This document shows positions 45,435-54,378 of a DNA stretch of 64,000 bases, one piece after another. The notes under the pieces are model-generated. The model searched no databases. It was not told the DNA's origin and saw nothing but the letters and a program-made list of their open reading frames with translations. Every line of letters starts with the position of its first letter. The first letter of the stretch is position 1. The DNA comes from Pseudomonas simiae (GTDB lineage Bacteria; Pseudomonadota; Gammaproteobacteria; Pseudomonadales; Pseudomonadaceae). The DNA is taken from contig NZ_FOKB01000004.1 of the NCBI RefSeq assembly GCF_900111895.1, positions 1-64,000 on the forward strand. Direction: 5' to 3'. The translations under genes were made by a program, and so were the position numbers.

Positions 45435-47907
45435 GATACTGTTCCTGCCTGCCCCGCTTCCCGAAGAAAGTCCTACCAGCGTGCTGAGACGCATGGCGAT
45501 CCGACACGGTTGTACAGTCAGGACTGATCTTAAGGACCTCTTTGGAGAAGCCAACTTCTATAGGCCGATACTCGTCCGCACGCACCCCATTATCCAAGCC
45601 ATTGCGACGCAATCCAGCTGGAATGTGGAACGGTTTCTGAGCGGATTCTACGAGCCGGTGGGGCCGTTACCAATCGCGCCGCCATTGAGAATCGGCGGGC
45701 AGGTGGTCAAGGCCGAGATGGTGCGAAAAAACCGATCTGCCTTCTGCTCTGAGTGCTGGGCAACTGGCCGGGAATATTTCATTAAGGACCTGAGACTTGC
45801 AGTCTATTGTCCTTATCACTTACGCCAATATTTGGATAAATGTCCTCGATGTGGTACTGATCTGAGTTGGTGCAGCCTATTATCCGGCAGGTGCCGATGC
45901 AAAGAACTGGCAACGTCACCGGCCTGCACACCTGAAGATGCGGACATTGAACGTCAACTTTTGAACTTATTCAGACAGGGAGACAACATACGGTTCAGCA
46001 GGTTTGACGAATATCTGAAACTGCTGGACTTTTTAAAAAAAGATCAACACGAATGCAGCGCAGTAAGAACCTTAATCATGATAGCATTTGCCTTACTGAA
46101 CAGGGATCGAAAGGCGATCTTGTGCAATCTGGAAAAGCTGCACGCACTTTACCCCGACATACCCAAACGAATTATCTGTGCCAAACTTTCTCTGGTCCCG
46201 GCGGAGGAATATCAGGACTGTGTAAAAACTTTCCTACTACAAAACACCACTCCTATTCAACAAAAAAACCTTACACCAAAACCTTTGTCAGCCTTTTACC
46301 TAACTAGTCGCCAAATCTGTGCCTGGCAAAATTTGAACAACCACCAATGGAAAACAGCTCGCAAAACATTCAATACTCTCCCAACAACGGGCCGTTACTA
46401 CTTGGAGGAAGTGCAAACAATGGCTGCGCACATACTTCAACTAAAGCTTAATAAAGGTTTCAGCCAAAAGAAAACTATCTCGGGCATAAAGCTAGGAGAA
46501 TTGAAAAAAAATCTACTGATAAGTATGAAAGTTCTAAGGGACGCTATCAACAAAAAGCTTCTGCACCCAATTAGCTGGCAGCAAAATGGCTGCTTATTCG
46601 ATCCTACTGATATAGAAAACTTCTCTCAGCATTACATTTCCGTGCGGAAGCTGTCGGCCAACACCCAAATCCCGGTACGCAAAATACGCAGCGCGCTTCG
46701 ACACTTAGAATTACGCAGTTCCGAATTTAGAAGTCAAAGAGCGTGTTTACATGTGATGAATATTGAAACAAGCAAAGCAGTGATTGAGTGGTGCACCCCT
46801 CATCCAAAAAAATATCAGAAGCGGGACGCATCTTGGTTCGGGCTTCCAAAACATGACCCGAGCCAGGCCGGCATTTGGCTGAATTCATCGGCTGCAGCAA
46901 AATTCTTAGGGGTCGGGCCGCCACAGATCGGTTGTTTTGTAGCGGCCGGGCTGGTAGCCGCTTCGGTTGGCGGATCCAAAAACAATGCTTACCTCATTGA
47001 GGAGACGGCGCTGGTCGAATTCAAACTTAACTACATAAGCGTCACCGAAGCGGCAAAGCTATTGGGCTTGACGCTACACTCCGCCAGTACCGTCCTCAAA
47101 CAAGCGGGCATCGCTCCCGTCACGGGGCCCGGAGTAGATAGAAATTCTTCTTACCATTTTTTACGTTCTCAAGTACTTGCATCACTGCGCCCTATTGATG
47201 AAGCTGATGATTCAGGCATTACTAACTATGACGCAAGTCGCCAGTTACACCTTCCCCCCGCAACGATAGTGAAACTGATCAATGCCAAAGCATTGGAGCT
47301 TGTAGACCCAAAGGATCGCTTCAAAAAATCGCTAAAGAAGAGAAGTGTGGATGAATTTTATGACCATTACGCAACAGAGTTGACCGTCGCCAAGTTTTTG
47401 AACGTTCCAATCAAATGCGTAGTGCGAGCATTATCTAGGTTCGGAATAAATCCAATATCGGAAGTGGCAAGCAAATCGTCTAAGACCCAAATCTACAGGA
47501 TAGACGACGTCGCCGCAGTTTTTTCCCTACCCCGTCGCCCCAACTCAATTGGTTACAAGGCAGGAAAATTTCTGCTTTTAGAAAAAGTCTCGATTGTGAG
47601 AAAGAGACACCAGCTTTCAGCAGTACCATTCTTCCGACTCTTCATAGCGTCCGGATTTGTTGACACGATTGGAAATCACGAACCAATTTATCTGTTAGAA
47701 AGTGACATCCTCAGAATTTCACAGATAATGGAAAAGTACTGCATCATCTCGCAAGCCAACAAATATTTGGGGCATCCTAACCTTGCACACAACCTCATCC
47801 GGACAAAAAAAATAGATGTAACACACCCGCTACTGCCCTATACAAACTACCCTATGGTTGAAAGAGCAGCTTTGTACGATTACGCGTTAAAAAATCATCT
47901 TATCTAA
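45427..47907 (+). CDS. TniQ/TnsD-like target-selection protein, 826 aa
   Basis: GTG 45427 is preferred: AGGAG lies seven bases upstream, within the tnsC end. Residues 5-150 are a TniQ domain (FLPAPLPEESPTSVLRRMAIRHG) with zinc ligands CSEC (about 107-110), CPYH and CPRCG. Unlike short TniQ proteins it continues for ~650 residues with repeated helix-turn-helix-like units (YISVTEAAKLLGLTLHSASTVLKQAGI; NYDASRQLHLPPATIVKLI; ELTVAKFLNVPIKCVVRALSRFG). This is the TnsD-type layout for binding a specific chromosomal target. Given the element position, the 3' end of nrdB is the likely target. The 3' part is AT-richer than tnsABC. Confidence 0.9.
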   Translation: MSKILFLPAPLPEESPTSVLRRMAIRHGCTVRTDLKDLFGEANFYRPILVRTHPIIQAIATQSSWNVERFLSGFYEPVGPLPIAPPLRIGGQVVKAEMVRKNRSAFCSECWATGREYFIKDLRLAVYCPYHLRQYLDKCPRCGTDLSWCSLLSGRCRCKELATSPACTPEDADIERQLLNLFRQGDNIRFSRFDEYLKLLDFLKKDQHECSAVRTLIMIAFALLNRDRKAILCNLEKLHALYPDIPKRIICAKLSLVPAEEYQDCVKTFLLQNTTPIQQKNLTPKPLSAFYLTSRQICAWQNLNNHQWKTARKTFNTLPTTGRYYLEEVQTMAAHILQLKLNKGFSQKKTISGIKLGELKKNLLISMKVLRDAINKKLLHPISWQQNGCLFDPTDIENFSQHYISVRKLSANTQIPVRKIRSALRHLELRSSEFRSQRACLHVMNIETSKAVIEWCTPHPKKYQKRDASWFGLPKHDPSQAGIWLNSSAAAKFLGVGPPQIGCFVAAGLVAASVGGSKNNAYLIEETALVEFKLNYISVTEAAKLLGLTLHSASTVLKQAGIAPVTGPGVDRNSSYHFLRSQVLASLRPIDEADDSGITNYDASRQLHLPPATIVKLINAKALELVDPKDRFKKSLKKRSVDEFYDHYATELTVAKFLNVPIKCVVRALSRFGINPISEVASKSSKTQIYRIDDVAAVFSLPRRPNSIGYKAGKFLLLEKVSIVRKRHQLSAVPFFRLFIASGFVDTIGNHEPIYLLESDILRISQIMEKYCIISQANKYLGHPNLAHNLIRTKKIDVTHPLLPYTNYPMVERAALYDYALKNHLI

Positions 47908-47949
47908 ATTTTGCCCTCCCTCTACCAACACACTCGTTCGGCCAATACT

Positions 47950-48070
47950 GATACGATCAGCTACTAGTCCGGTTAGTAATAGCTGACTGGCATAACCGTT
48001 GTCAGCTTATTTTGCCAGAAACAAGCAAAAGCCAGCTTATTTTCACACCTTCTACCTAGTGATTTTGACA
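47950..48070 (-). mobile_element. Right end of the Tn7-like element with TnsB-type repeats
   Basis: Three units share an ATTTT core: CAGCTTATTTTGCCA (48003-48017), CAGCTTATTTTCACA (48033-48047) and CTAGTGATTTTGACA (48056-48070). Two more CAGCT half-copies lie at about 47958 and, inverted, 47980. Regular spacing (30 and 23 bp) and the terminal ...TGACA (5'-TGTCA on the other strand) are typical of Tn7-family ends. The tniQ-like gene stops 43 bp before the first copy. Confidence 0.65.
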
Positions 48071-48120
48071 AATGTCAACGAAATCAATGCTAGTATGTTA
48101 AAGGAGAAATGAAAAATGGG

Positions 48121-48181
48121 GGGAGCTGGCTTACCGGCGATGGCGATCATGCGGGCGCCATCGCCGGCAAGCCGGCTCCTA
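48121..48181. repeat. REP inverted pair (BIME)
   Basis: Arms around GGCGATGGCG and CGCCATCGCCGGCAAGCCGGC face each other, the common Pseudomonas extragenic palindrome. It lies just outside the proposed transposon end. Confidence 0.85.
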
Positions 48182-48215
48182 CAGGTTTGGTGTTGATACC
48201 CGTTAAATAGTTTTT

Positions 48216-48704
48216 ATGCCCAATCAAACCATCAAGACGCCCTGCGTCGGCTTGTGTTCCACCGTTTACGGGGACTTGGTCTGCCGGGGCTGCAAGCGTT
48301 ATCACCATGAAGTGATCCAGTGGAACGGCTACAACGCCGACGAGAAACAGGCGGTGTGGCTGCGCCTGGAGCAATTGCTGGTGCAGGTGATGGCCAGCAA
48401 GTTGGAGGTGTTTGATGCGCACCTGCTGCGTCAGCAACTGGAGAACCGCAAGATCCGTTTCGTCCCGCACCAGTCACCGTATTGCTGGGCGTACCAGCTG
48501 ATTGCACGGGGTGCGCGGGTGATTTCCAAGCTGGATGCGTATGGGCTGGCATTGCTGCCAGAGTTTCGCGAACGCAGCCTGGCGGATCTTCGGGATGCGA
48601 TTGACCGGGAGTTTTTCCTGCTGTCAGAGGCGCATTACGAGCGGTACATCGCCCCAGGTTTCCTGAAGGAAGCGTTTGGCCCCGCCCTGATCGCCACGCT
48701 CTGA
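48216..48704 (+). CDS. DUF1289 family protein, 162 aa
   Basis: The N-terminus MPNQTIKTPCVGLCSTVYGDLVCRGCKRYHHEV contains the DUF1289 cysteine cluster (C-x3-C-x8-C-x2-C), presumably a small metal site. A helical C-terminal extension (about 60-162) includes FVPHQSPYCWAYQLIARGARVI. A molecular role is not established. The gene has a weak ribosome-binding site and is flanked by REP pairs on both sides. It marks the return to conserved chromosome. Confidence 0.85.
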   Translation: MPNQTIKTPCVGLCSTVYGDLVCRGCKRYHHEVIQWNGYNADEKQAVWLRLEQLLVQVMASKLEVFDAHLLRQQLENRKIRFVPHQSPYCWAYQLIARGARVISKLDAYGLALLPEFRERSLADLRDAIDREFFLLSEAHYERYIAPGFLKEAFGPALIATL

Positions 48705-48713
48705 AAAACACGG

Positions 48714-48775
48714 TGGGAGCCGGCTTGCCGGCGATGGCGACCTTACGGACGCCATCGCCAGCAAGCCGGGCTTTC
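48714..48775. repeat. REP inverted pair (BIME)
   Basis: GCCGGCTTGCCGGCGATGGCG and its inverted copy CGCCATCGCCAGCAAGCCGG lie between the convergent DUF1289 gene and the E1 gene, a typical place for REP sequences acting as mRNA 3'-end structures. Confidence 0.85.
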
Positions 48776-48781
48776 ACGGGT

Positions 48782-51448
48782 TCAGGCGTTCCAGGAAGCG
48801 TCGCGTTCCGCCTGCAGGCCGTAGCGCTCAATCGCCTGCTGACACACTTGCGGCGCCAGGCTGCCCTGCTCCGCCAACGCCGTCAGCGCTGCCAGCACCA
48901 GGTGATGGCGATCCACCTCAAAAAAATCCCGCAGCGCCGCCCGCGTATCGCTGCGTCCAAAGCCGTCCGTACCCAGTACGGTGTAGCGGGAACCCAAGTA
49001 AGAGCCAATCATCTGCGGCACTGCCCGCACATAGTCGGACACCGCAATCACCGGCGCGCCGTGGGGCAAGCATTCATTCACATGGCTGACCCGCGCCACT
49101 GCCTGCGGATGCAAGCGGTTCCACCGTTCCACCTCCCGCGCATCCCGCGCCAGCTCGCTGAAACTGGTGACGCTGAACACCTCGCTCGCCACCTGCCAAT
49201 CGTCCGCCAGCAACTGTGCCGCTGCCTGGGCTTCGCGCACCAGCGTGCCCGACCCGAGCAGGCGCACCTGGGCACCGGCCGCGCCTTGCAGGCGATACAT
49301 GCCCTTGATGATCGCCGCTTCAACCCCTTCCGGCAGGCTCGGCTGCGGATAGTTTTCGTTCATCAGGGTCACGTAGTAGAACTCGTCCACATCCTGCTCC
49401 AGCATCTGGCGCATGCCGTGATCGAGGATCACCGCGAATTCCCCGGCGAACGCCGGGTCGTAGGCACGGCAATTGGGCACGGTGGCAGCCGTGAGGTGGC
49501 TGCTGCCGTCCTGGTGCTGCAAGCCTTCGCCCCCCAGGGTGGTGCGTCCGGCGGTGGCACCCAGCAGGAAGCCACGGGCGCGTTGGTCGGCGGCCGCCCA
49601 GATCAGGTCGCCAACGCGCTGGAAGCCGAACATCGAGTAATAGATGTAGAACGGCAACATGCGCAGGCCATGCACCGAATAGCTGGTCGCCGCCGCGACC
49701 CAGGAACTGATGGCGCTGGCCTCACTGATACCTTCCTCCAGGATCTGCCCGTCGGTGGCTTCGCGGTAGCTGAGGATCGAGCCAATGTCCTCAGGCTCGT
49801 AGCGTTGACCGACGCTTGAATAAATACCGATCTGCTTGAACAGGTTGGCCATGCCGAATGTCCGCGCTTCATCGGCCACGATAGGCACGATACGTGGGCC
49901 CAGGGCCTTATCCTTGAGCAGGTTGGTCAACATGCGCACGAAGGCCATGGTGGTGGACATTTCCTTGCCGTCGGCGGCCGTCGCGAAGCCGGCGTATGCC
50001 GAAACCGCCGGCACGCCGACCGGGCTGGCGCCCTGACTGCGACGGGGCACGTAGCCGCCCAACGCAGTGCGGCGCTGGTGCAGATAGCGCAACTCCAGGC
50101 TGTCCTCGGCCGGTTTGAAGAAGCTCAGTGATTCGGTCTGTTCATCGGTCAGCGGCAACTGGAAGCGATTGCGGAAGGCGATCAACGCATCACGGTCCAA
50201 CTTCTTCTGCTGGTGAGTGGTCATCTTGCCCTGCCCGGCCTCGCCCATGCCGAAGCCTTTCTTGGTCTGGGCCAGAATCACCGTGGGTTTGCCTTTGACC
50301 CGACGTGCGGCGTGATAGGCCGCGTGGATCTTGACCATGTCGTGGCCGCCACGCTTGAGACGGTCGATCTGCTCATCGCTCATGCCCTCGACCAGCCGGG
50401 CCAGGGATTCGCTCTGGCCGAAGAAGTGTTCACGGTTGTAGGCACCGTCCTTGGCGGCGAAGGTCTGGAATTGACCGTCGACGGTGTTGGACAAGGTGTT
50501 GACCAGCGAACCGTCAGCGTCATTGGCCAGCAACGCATCCCAGTCCGAGCCCCACACCAGCTTGATCACGTTCCAGCCCGCGCCGGCGAACAAGGCTTCC
50601 AGCTCATCGATGATTCGCCCATTGCCGCGCACTGGGCCGTCGAGGCGTTGCAGGTTGCAGTTGACCACCCAGGTCAAGTTGTCCAGGCCTTCGCGGGCGG
50701 CCAGGGTCAGGGCCGACATGCTTTCCGGCTCGTCCATCTCGCCATCGCCGAAGACGCCCCAGACGTGGCGGTCGCGGGTGTCCTGCAAGTTGCGATGCTG
50801 CAAGTAGCGCATGAAACGCGCCTGGAAGATCGAACTGATGGGGCCGATGCCCATGGATCCGGTGGGAAACTGCCAGAAGTCCGGCATCAACCACGGGTGC
50901 GGGTAGCTGGACAGGCCGCGTGCGCCATGCGCGGACCCGCCTATCTCCTGTCGATAGTGGGCCAGGTCGTGCTCGCTCAAGCGCCCTTCAAGGAACGCCC
51001 GCGCGTAGATGCCCGGCGCGGAATGCGGCTGATAGAACACCAGGTCGCCGCCAAACCCTTCGTTGCGCGCGCGGAAAAAGTGGTTGAAACCCACTTCGAA
51101 CAAGTCCGCCGCACTGGCGTAGCTGGCGATATGGCCACCCAGCTCGCCATAGGCCTGGTTGGCGCGCACCACCATGGCCAAGGCGTTCCAGCGTACCAGC
51201 GAGGCCAAACGTTCTTCGGTAGCAAGGTCGCCGGGGAATGCCGGTTGCTGCGCCACGCTGATGCTATTGATATAGGGCGTGCCGTGGCGGGGTTTCCAGT
51301 CGATATGCGCAGCACTGGCGTCTTGAGCCAGCACGTCGAGGATCTGGCGCGCCCGCACGGGGCCGGCGTGGGTGACCAGGGAAGCCAGGGCGTCGCGCCA
51401 CTCATCCAACTCTTGCTGATCAATCACCGCATTCGTGAAACCGTTCAT
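48782..51448 (-). CDS. AceE-type 2-oxoacid dehydrogenase E1 (homodimeric), 888 aa
   Basis: ATG 51448 follows GGAGG at five bases. Full AceE length with all E1 landmarks: the thiamine-diphosphate motif GDGEMDEPESMSALTLA ending VVNCNLQRLDGPV, the helix-loop ERLASLVRWNALAMVVRANQ, QTKKGFGMGEAGQGKM and the beta-like domain with ARTFGMANLFKQIGIYSSVGQRYEPED. It decarboxylates a 2-oxoacid and acylates the lipoyl group of E2. No aceF or lpd lies next to it, so it is probably a second, stand-alone paralogue. MdeB (2-oxobutyrate dehydrogenase E1) of P. putida is one comparable case; the true substrate is unknown. Confidence 0.9.
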   Translation of the reverse strand: MNGFTNAVIDQQELDEWRDALASLVTHAGPVRARQILDVLAQDASAAHIDWKPRHGTPYINSISVAQQPAFPGDLATEERLASLVRWNALAMVVRANQAYGELGGHIASYASAADLFEVGFNHFFRARNEGFGGDLVFYQPHSAPGIYARAFLEGRLSEHDLAHYRQEIGGSAHGARGLSSYPHPWLMPDFWQFPTGSMGIGPISSIFQARFMRYLQHRNLQDTRDRHVWGVFGDGEMDEPESMSALTLAAREGLDNLTWVVNCNLQRLDGPVRGNGRIIDELEALFAGAGWNVIKLVWGSDWDALLANDADGSLVNTLSNTVDGQFQTFAAKDGAYNREHFFGQSESLARLVEGMSDEQIDRLKRGGHDMVKIHAAYHAARRVKGKPTVILAQTKKGFGMGEAGQGKMTTHQQKKLDRDALIAFRNRFQLPLTDEQTESLSFFKPAEDSLELRYLHQRRTALGGYVPRRSQGASPVGVPAVSAYAGFATAADGKEMSTTMAFVRMLTNLLKDKALGPRIVPIVADEARTFGMANLFKQIGIYSSVGQRYEPEDIGSILSYREATDGQILEEGISEASAISSWVAAATSYSVHGLRMLPFYIYYSMFGFQRVGDLIWAAADQRARGFLLGATAGRTTLGGEGLQHQDGSSHLTAATVPNCRAYDPAFAGEFAVILDHGMRQMLEQDVDEFYYVTLMNENYPQPSLPEGVEAAIIKGMYRLQGAAGAQVRLLGSGTLVREAQAAAQLLADDWQVASEVFSVTSFSELARDAREVERWNRLHPQAVARVSHVNECLPHGAPVIAVSDYVRAVPQMIGSYLGSRYTVLGTDGFGRSDTRAALRDFFEVDRHHLVLAALTALAEQGSLAPQVCQQAIERYGLQAERDASWNA

Positions 51449-51639
51449 GGGCACCTCCGGCGTTTTTTTCCAGTTTATGTCGGCGCTGGAGGATTTTTTG
51501 CCTGTTATCAGGCGTTCACCGTTGAATTTTGAGCATGAATCACTCCCAGGCTTCGTTTTACCAGCACGTTATGCTCCAGCAGGACGAAAGCCCGCAATTG
51601 TGTTTAAAATGCCGCCCGCTCAACGACCGACGCTTAACG

Positions 51640-52554
51640 ATGACCCCAGACGTACTCGCCACCCTGCACACTCACCTGCTCACCGCCCTGGCGCACCCAC
51701 CGGCTGAAACCCGCCGCCTGTTCCACGGCCGTGGCCGCTGCTGGCCGGGCCTGGAGCAACTGACGGTGGACTGGTTGCAAGGCGTGCTGTTGGTGGCGTT
51801 GTTCAAGGAGCCGGACGCTGCACAACTGGACGCCCTGAAACAGCTGCTGCAAACCGAGTTCGGTACGTACACCGTCGCCCTGCAACACCGCTACCTGCCG
51901 CAAAGCACCACCGAATGGCTGGCGGGCAACCCTGTCGACGAGCTGACCATTACTGAAGGCGGTCTGCGCTACCTGATCGACCTGGGTAAAAAACAGAATA
52001 GCGGGCTGTTCCTCGACATGCGCTACGGCCGCAACTGGGTGCGCGAGCAGGCCAAGGGCCAGCGCGTGCTCAACCTGTTTGCCTATACCTGCGGGTTTTC
52101 CGTGGCGGCCATCGAAGGTGGCGCGGACCACGTAGTGAACCTGGACATGGCGCGTGGTGCCTTGAGCCGTGGCCGTGACAACCATCGCCTGAATGGTCAT
52201 GACCTGAGCAGAGTCAGTTTCCTGGGCCACGACCTGTTCAAGTCCTGGGCCAAAGTCACCCATAGCGGCCCCTATGACCTGGTGATCATCGACCCACCCT
52301 CGTTCCAGAAAGGCAGTTTCCTGCTGACCAAGGACTACCAGCGCGTGCTGCGCCGCCTGCCGGACCTGCTTACACCACAAGGCACTGTATTGGCTTGCAT
52401 GAACGATCCGGCCTTTGGTGAAGACTTCCTGATCGACGGTGTCACCCGCGAGGCTCCGGGCCTGCGTTTTGTTGAACGGCTACAAAACCCGCCGGAATTT
52501 CCTGACATTGATGTGCAAAGTGGCTTAAAGGCGCTGGTGTTCCGCCAGGGCTGA
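51640..52554 (+). CDS. Class I SAM-dependent methyltransferase (RlmI/RlmK-like), 304 aa
   Basis: The start at 51640 (MTPDVLATLHTHLLTAL) is chosen because upstream codons look non-coding; the frame is open to 51529. The SAM-binding motif I is VLNLFAYTCGFSVAAIEGGA and motif IV is DLVIIDPPSFQKGSF (N/D-PP-F/S type). The VVNLDMARGALSRGRDN segment gives the acidic loop for the SAM ribose. The pattern DPPSFQKG is that of rRNA cytosine-C5/guanine methyltransferases of the RlmI/RlmK group. The PUA domain of RlmI is absent. Likely an RNA methyltransferase; the substrate is inference. Confidence 0.82.
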   Translation: MTPDVLATLHTHLLTALAHPPAETRRLFHGRGRCWPGLEQLTVDWLQGVLLVALFKEPDAAQLDALKQLLQTEFGTYTVALQHRYLPQSTTEWLAGNPVDELTITEGGLRYLIDLGKKQNSGLFLDMRYGRNWVREQAKGQRVLNLFAYTCGFSVAAIEGGADHVVNLDMARGALSRGRDNHRLNGHDLSRVSFLGHDLFKSWAKVTHSGPYDLVIIDPPSFQKGSFLLTKDYQRVLRRLPDLLTPQGTVLACMNDPAFGEDFLIDGVTREAPGLRFVERLQNPPEFPDIDVQSGLKALVFRQG

Positions 52555-52703
52555 TGCCGAAACGTCCTACGCTTGCTACGCTAAGTGATACGCCGGGGTG
52601 GTGAACCTTCTTACCCCCTTCCCGGTCGATACCTGCATTCCCCGGCCAGACTCGACGGCGTCACGTTGTCGGCTGCCCCGTTTCACCTTTTGGAGAACCG
52701 CCC

Positions 52704-53423
52704 GTGATATCGACCCTGCATGTAGCCAGACTCAAAGCCTGGGGCGCCCACGGCTTTACCGCCACCGGTGTGGTATTGGCCTTTCTGGCTACCCTGGCGC
52801 TGCTGGAAAACTCACCCAAGGCCTGCCTGTTGTGGCTGGGCCTGGCATTGGTGGTGGACGGTGTCGACGGTTCACTGGCGCGACGCGTGAATGTCAGCAC
52901 GGTTTTGCCGAGCTTCGACGGTTCGGTGCTCGACCTGGTGATCGATTACCTCACCTACGTATTCATTCCAGCGTTGTTCATCTACCGCTACATCGACCTG
53001 CCGGACTTCACCCACCTGTTTGCGGTGTCGGTGATCCTGGTGTCGTCGCTGTTCTGCTTCTGCAACGTCAACATGAAAAGCAAGGACAACTACTTCGTGG
53101 GCTTCCCCGCCGCGTGGAATGTGGTGGCCTTGTGCGTCTATATCATCCAGCCGGAAGCCTGGGTCACCTTGCTGACGGTGATCGGCCTGGCCCTGCTGAC
53201 CGTGACGCCGATGAAATTCCTGCACCCGTTCCGGGTGAAGCGTTTCATGCCGATCAATATCGCGGTGACCACGATCTGGCTGCTGTGCAGCTTTTTGATG
53301 GTGGTGGATTACCCGAATACCAACCCGTGGACGTTCGGGCTGTGGTCGTTAATGTCGGCTTACTTCCTGGGGATTTGTATCTGGCGCACGGCGCTGGAAT
53401 GGATCGAAAAACGTCACGGTTGA
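52704..53423 (+). CDS. pcs: Phosphatidylcholine synthase
   Basis: A 239-residue membrane protein with about seven to eight hydrophobic segments and the CDP-alcohol phosphotransferase motif D-G-x2-D-G-x-x-A-R...D-G-x3-D-x3-D (DGVDGSLARR, then FDGSVLDLVIDY). The variant motif, length and the FVGFPAAWN and MKFLHPFRVKRFMPIN segments match bacterial Pcs, which condenses CDP-diacylglycerol with choline to give phosphatidylcholine. The start is GTG 52704 with GGAGA upstream. It is found in several Pseudomonas species. The gene ends 12 bp before a REP pair. Confidence 0.88.
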   Translation: MISTLHVARLKAWGAHGFTATGVVLAFLATLALLENSPKACLLWLGLALVVDGVDGSLARRVNVSTVLPSFDGSVLDLVIDYLTYVFIPALFIYRYIDLPDFTHLFAVSVILVSSLFCFCNVNMKSKDNYFVGFPAAWNVVALCVYIIQPEAWVTLLTVIGLALLTVTPMKFLHPFRVKRFMPINIAVTTIWLLCSFLMVVDYPNTNPWTFGLWSLMSAYFLGICIWRTALEWIEKRHG

Positions 53424-53435
53424 TCGCAGTTGAAG

Positions 53436-53526
53436 ATGTGGGAGCGGGCTTGCTCGCGAATGCTGAGTGTCAGTCGGTACATCGGGTACTGATACACCGC
53501 ATTGGCGAGCAAGCCCGCTCCCACAT
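53436..53526. repeat. REP inverted pair (91 bp)
   Basis: ATGTGGGAGCGGGCTTGCTC and the inverted GAGCAAGCCCGCTCCCACAT border a ~45-bp centre. This is a second REP class (GGGAGCGGGCTTGCTCGC) common in P. fluorescens, located after pcs. Confidence 0.9.
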
Positions 53527-53598
53527 TTGGATTGCGTCTAGCTGGCGAGTAAGATGGCGGCCTTTCGCTTAGCGCCCTGCCAATCATAAGCCCAGCCC

Positions 53599-54378
53599 AT
53601 GCCCTTCGAACTCAGCGTAGACCTCACCACCCTCGCCATCCTGGCCGTTGTCGCCTTTATCGCCGGCTTCATCGACGCCATCGCTGGCGGTGGCGGTTTG
53701 CTCACCACCCCTGCGCTGCTCACCGCCGGTATGCCACCGCACTTGGTGCTGGGCACCAACAAGCTCAGTTCCACCTTCGGCTCGGCCACCGCCAGCTTCA
53801 CCTTTTATCGCCGCAAGCTGTTCCATCCGCGCCAGTGGGTGCATGCCATCGTCGGCACGCTGGTCGGCGCCCTCACCGGCGCCGTAGTCGCCCACTACCT
53901 GCCCGCCGAAACCCTGAACAAGATGCTGCCGGTGATCGTGTTCGCCTGTGGCGTGTACCTGCTGTTTGGCGGCACGCCCAAGGCGCCGCTGGACGCCGAT
54001 GCGCCGATCAAGAAGAAATGGCAATCCACCCAGGGCTTCAGCCTGGGCTTCTACGACGGCGTGGCCGGCCCCGGAACCGGGGCGTTCTGGACCGTGAGCA
54101 CGATGCTGCTGCACCCCATCGACCTGGTGAAAGCCAGCGGCGTGGCGCGCAGCATGAACTTCGTCAGCAACGCGGCGGCGCTGACGGTGTTTATCATCAA
54201 CGGCTCGGTGGACTGGATCGTCGGCCTGGCCATGGGCATCTCGGTAATGTGCGGCGCGTTCTTTGGCGCACGCAGCGCGATCAGCGGCGGCGCCAAATTC
54301 ATTCGCCCGGTGTTTATCACCGTGGTCCTTGGCCTGACAGTGCGCCTAGCCTGGCAGCACTGGTTCAGCGTGGCCTAG
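53599..54378 (+). CDS. TSUP (TauE/SafE) family membrane transporter, 259 aa
   Basis: About eight membrane segments. The first repeat has the family motif [22 protein letters not shown] and [15 protein letters not shown]; the second repeat has [15 protein letters not shown] and [17 protein letters not shown] proteins export or import sulfur-containing or organic anions such as sulfite or sulfoacetate; the substrate here cannot be told. The 3' end overlaps the convergent nudC by 33 bp, so the two transcripts are antisense at their ends. Confidence 0.9.
   Translation: MPFELSVDLTTLAILAVVAFIAGFIDAIAGGGGLLTTPALLTAGMPPHLVLGTNKLSSTFGSATASFTFYRRKLFHPRQWVHAIVGTLVGALTGAVVAHYLPAETLNKMLPVIVFACGVYLLFGGTPKAPLDADAPIKKKWQSTQGFSLGFYDGVAGPGTGAFWTVSTMLLHPIDLVKASGVARSMNFVSNAAALTVFIINGSVDWIVGLAMGISVMCGAFFGARSAISGGAKFIRPVFITVVLGLTVRLAWQHWFSVA

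Noticed and set aside
375..48075. A 5-bp target duplication at the proposed transposon ends.
   Set aside because: CACGT (391-395) and AATGT (48071-48075) agree at only three positions; an alternative left end at 375 (preceded by CCGCT) is no better.
357..48120. Island as a tyrosine-integrase genomic island with tRNA att direct repeats.
   Set aside because: No tRNA gene or long direct repeat was seen at either edge; the recombinase resembles a cointegrate resolvase and the edges look like Tn7-type ends.
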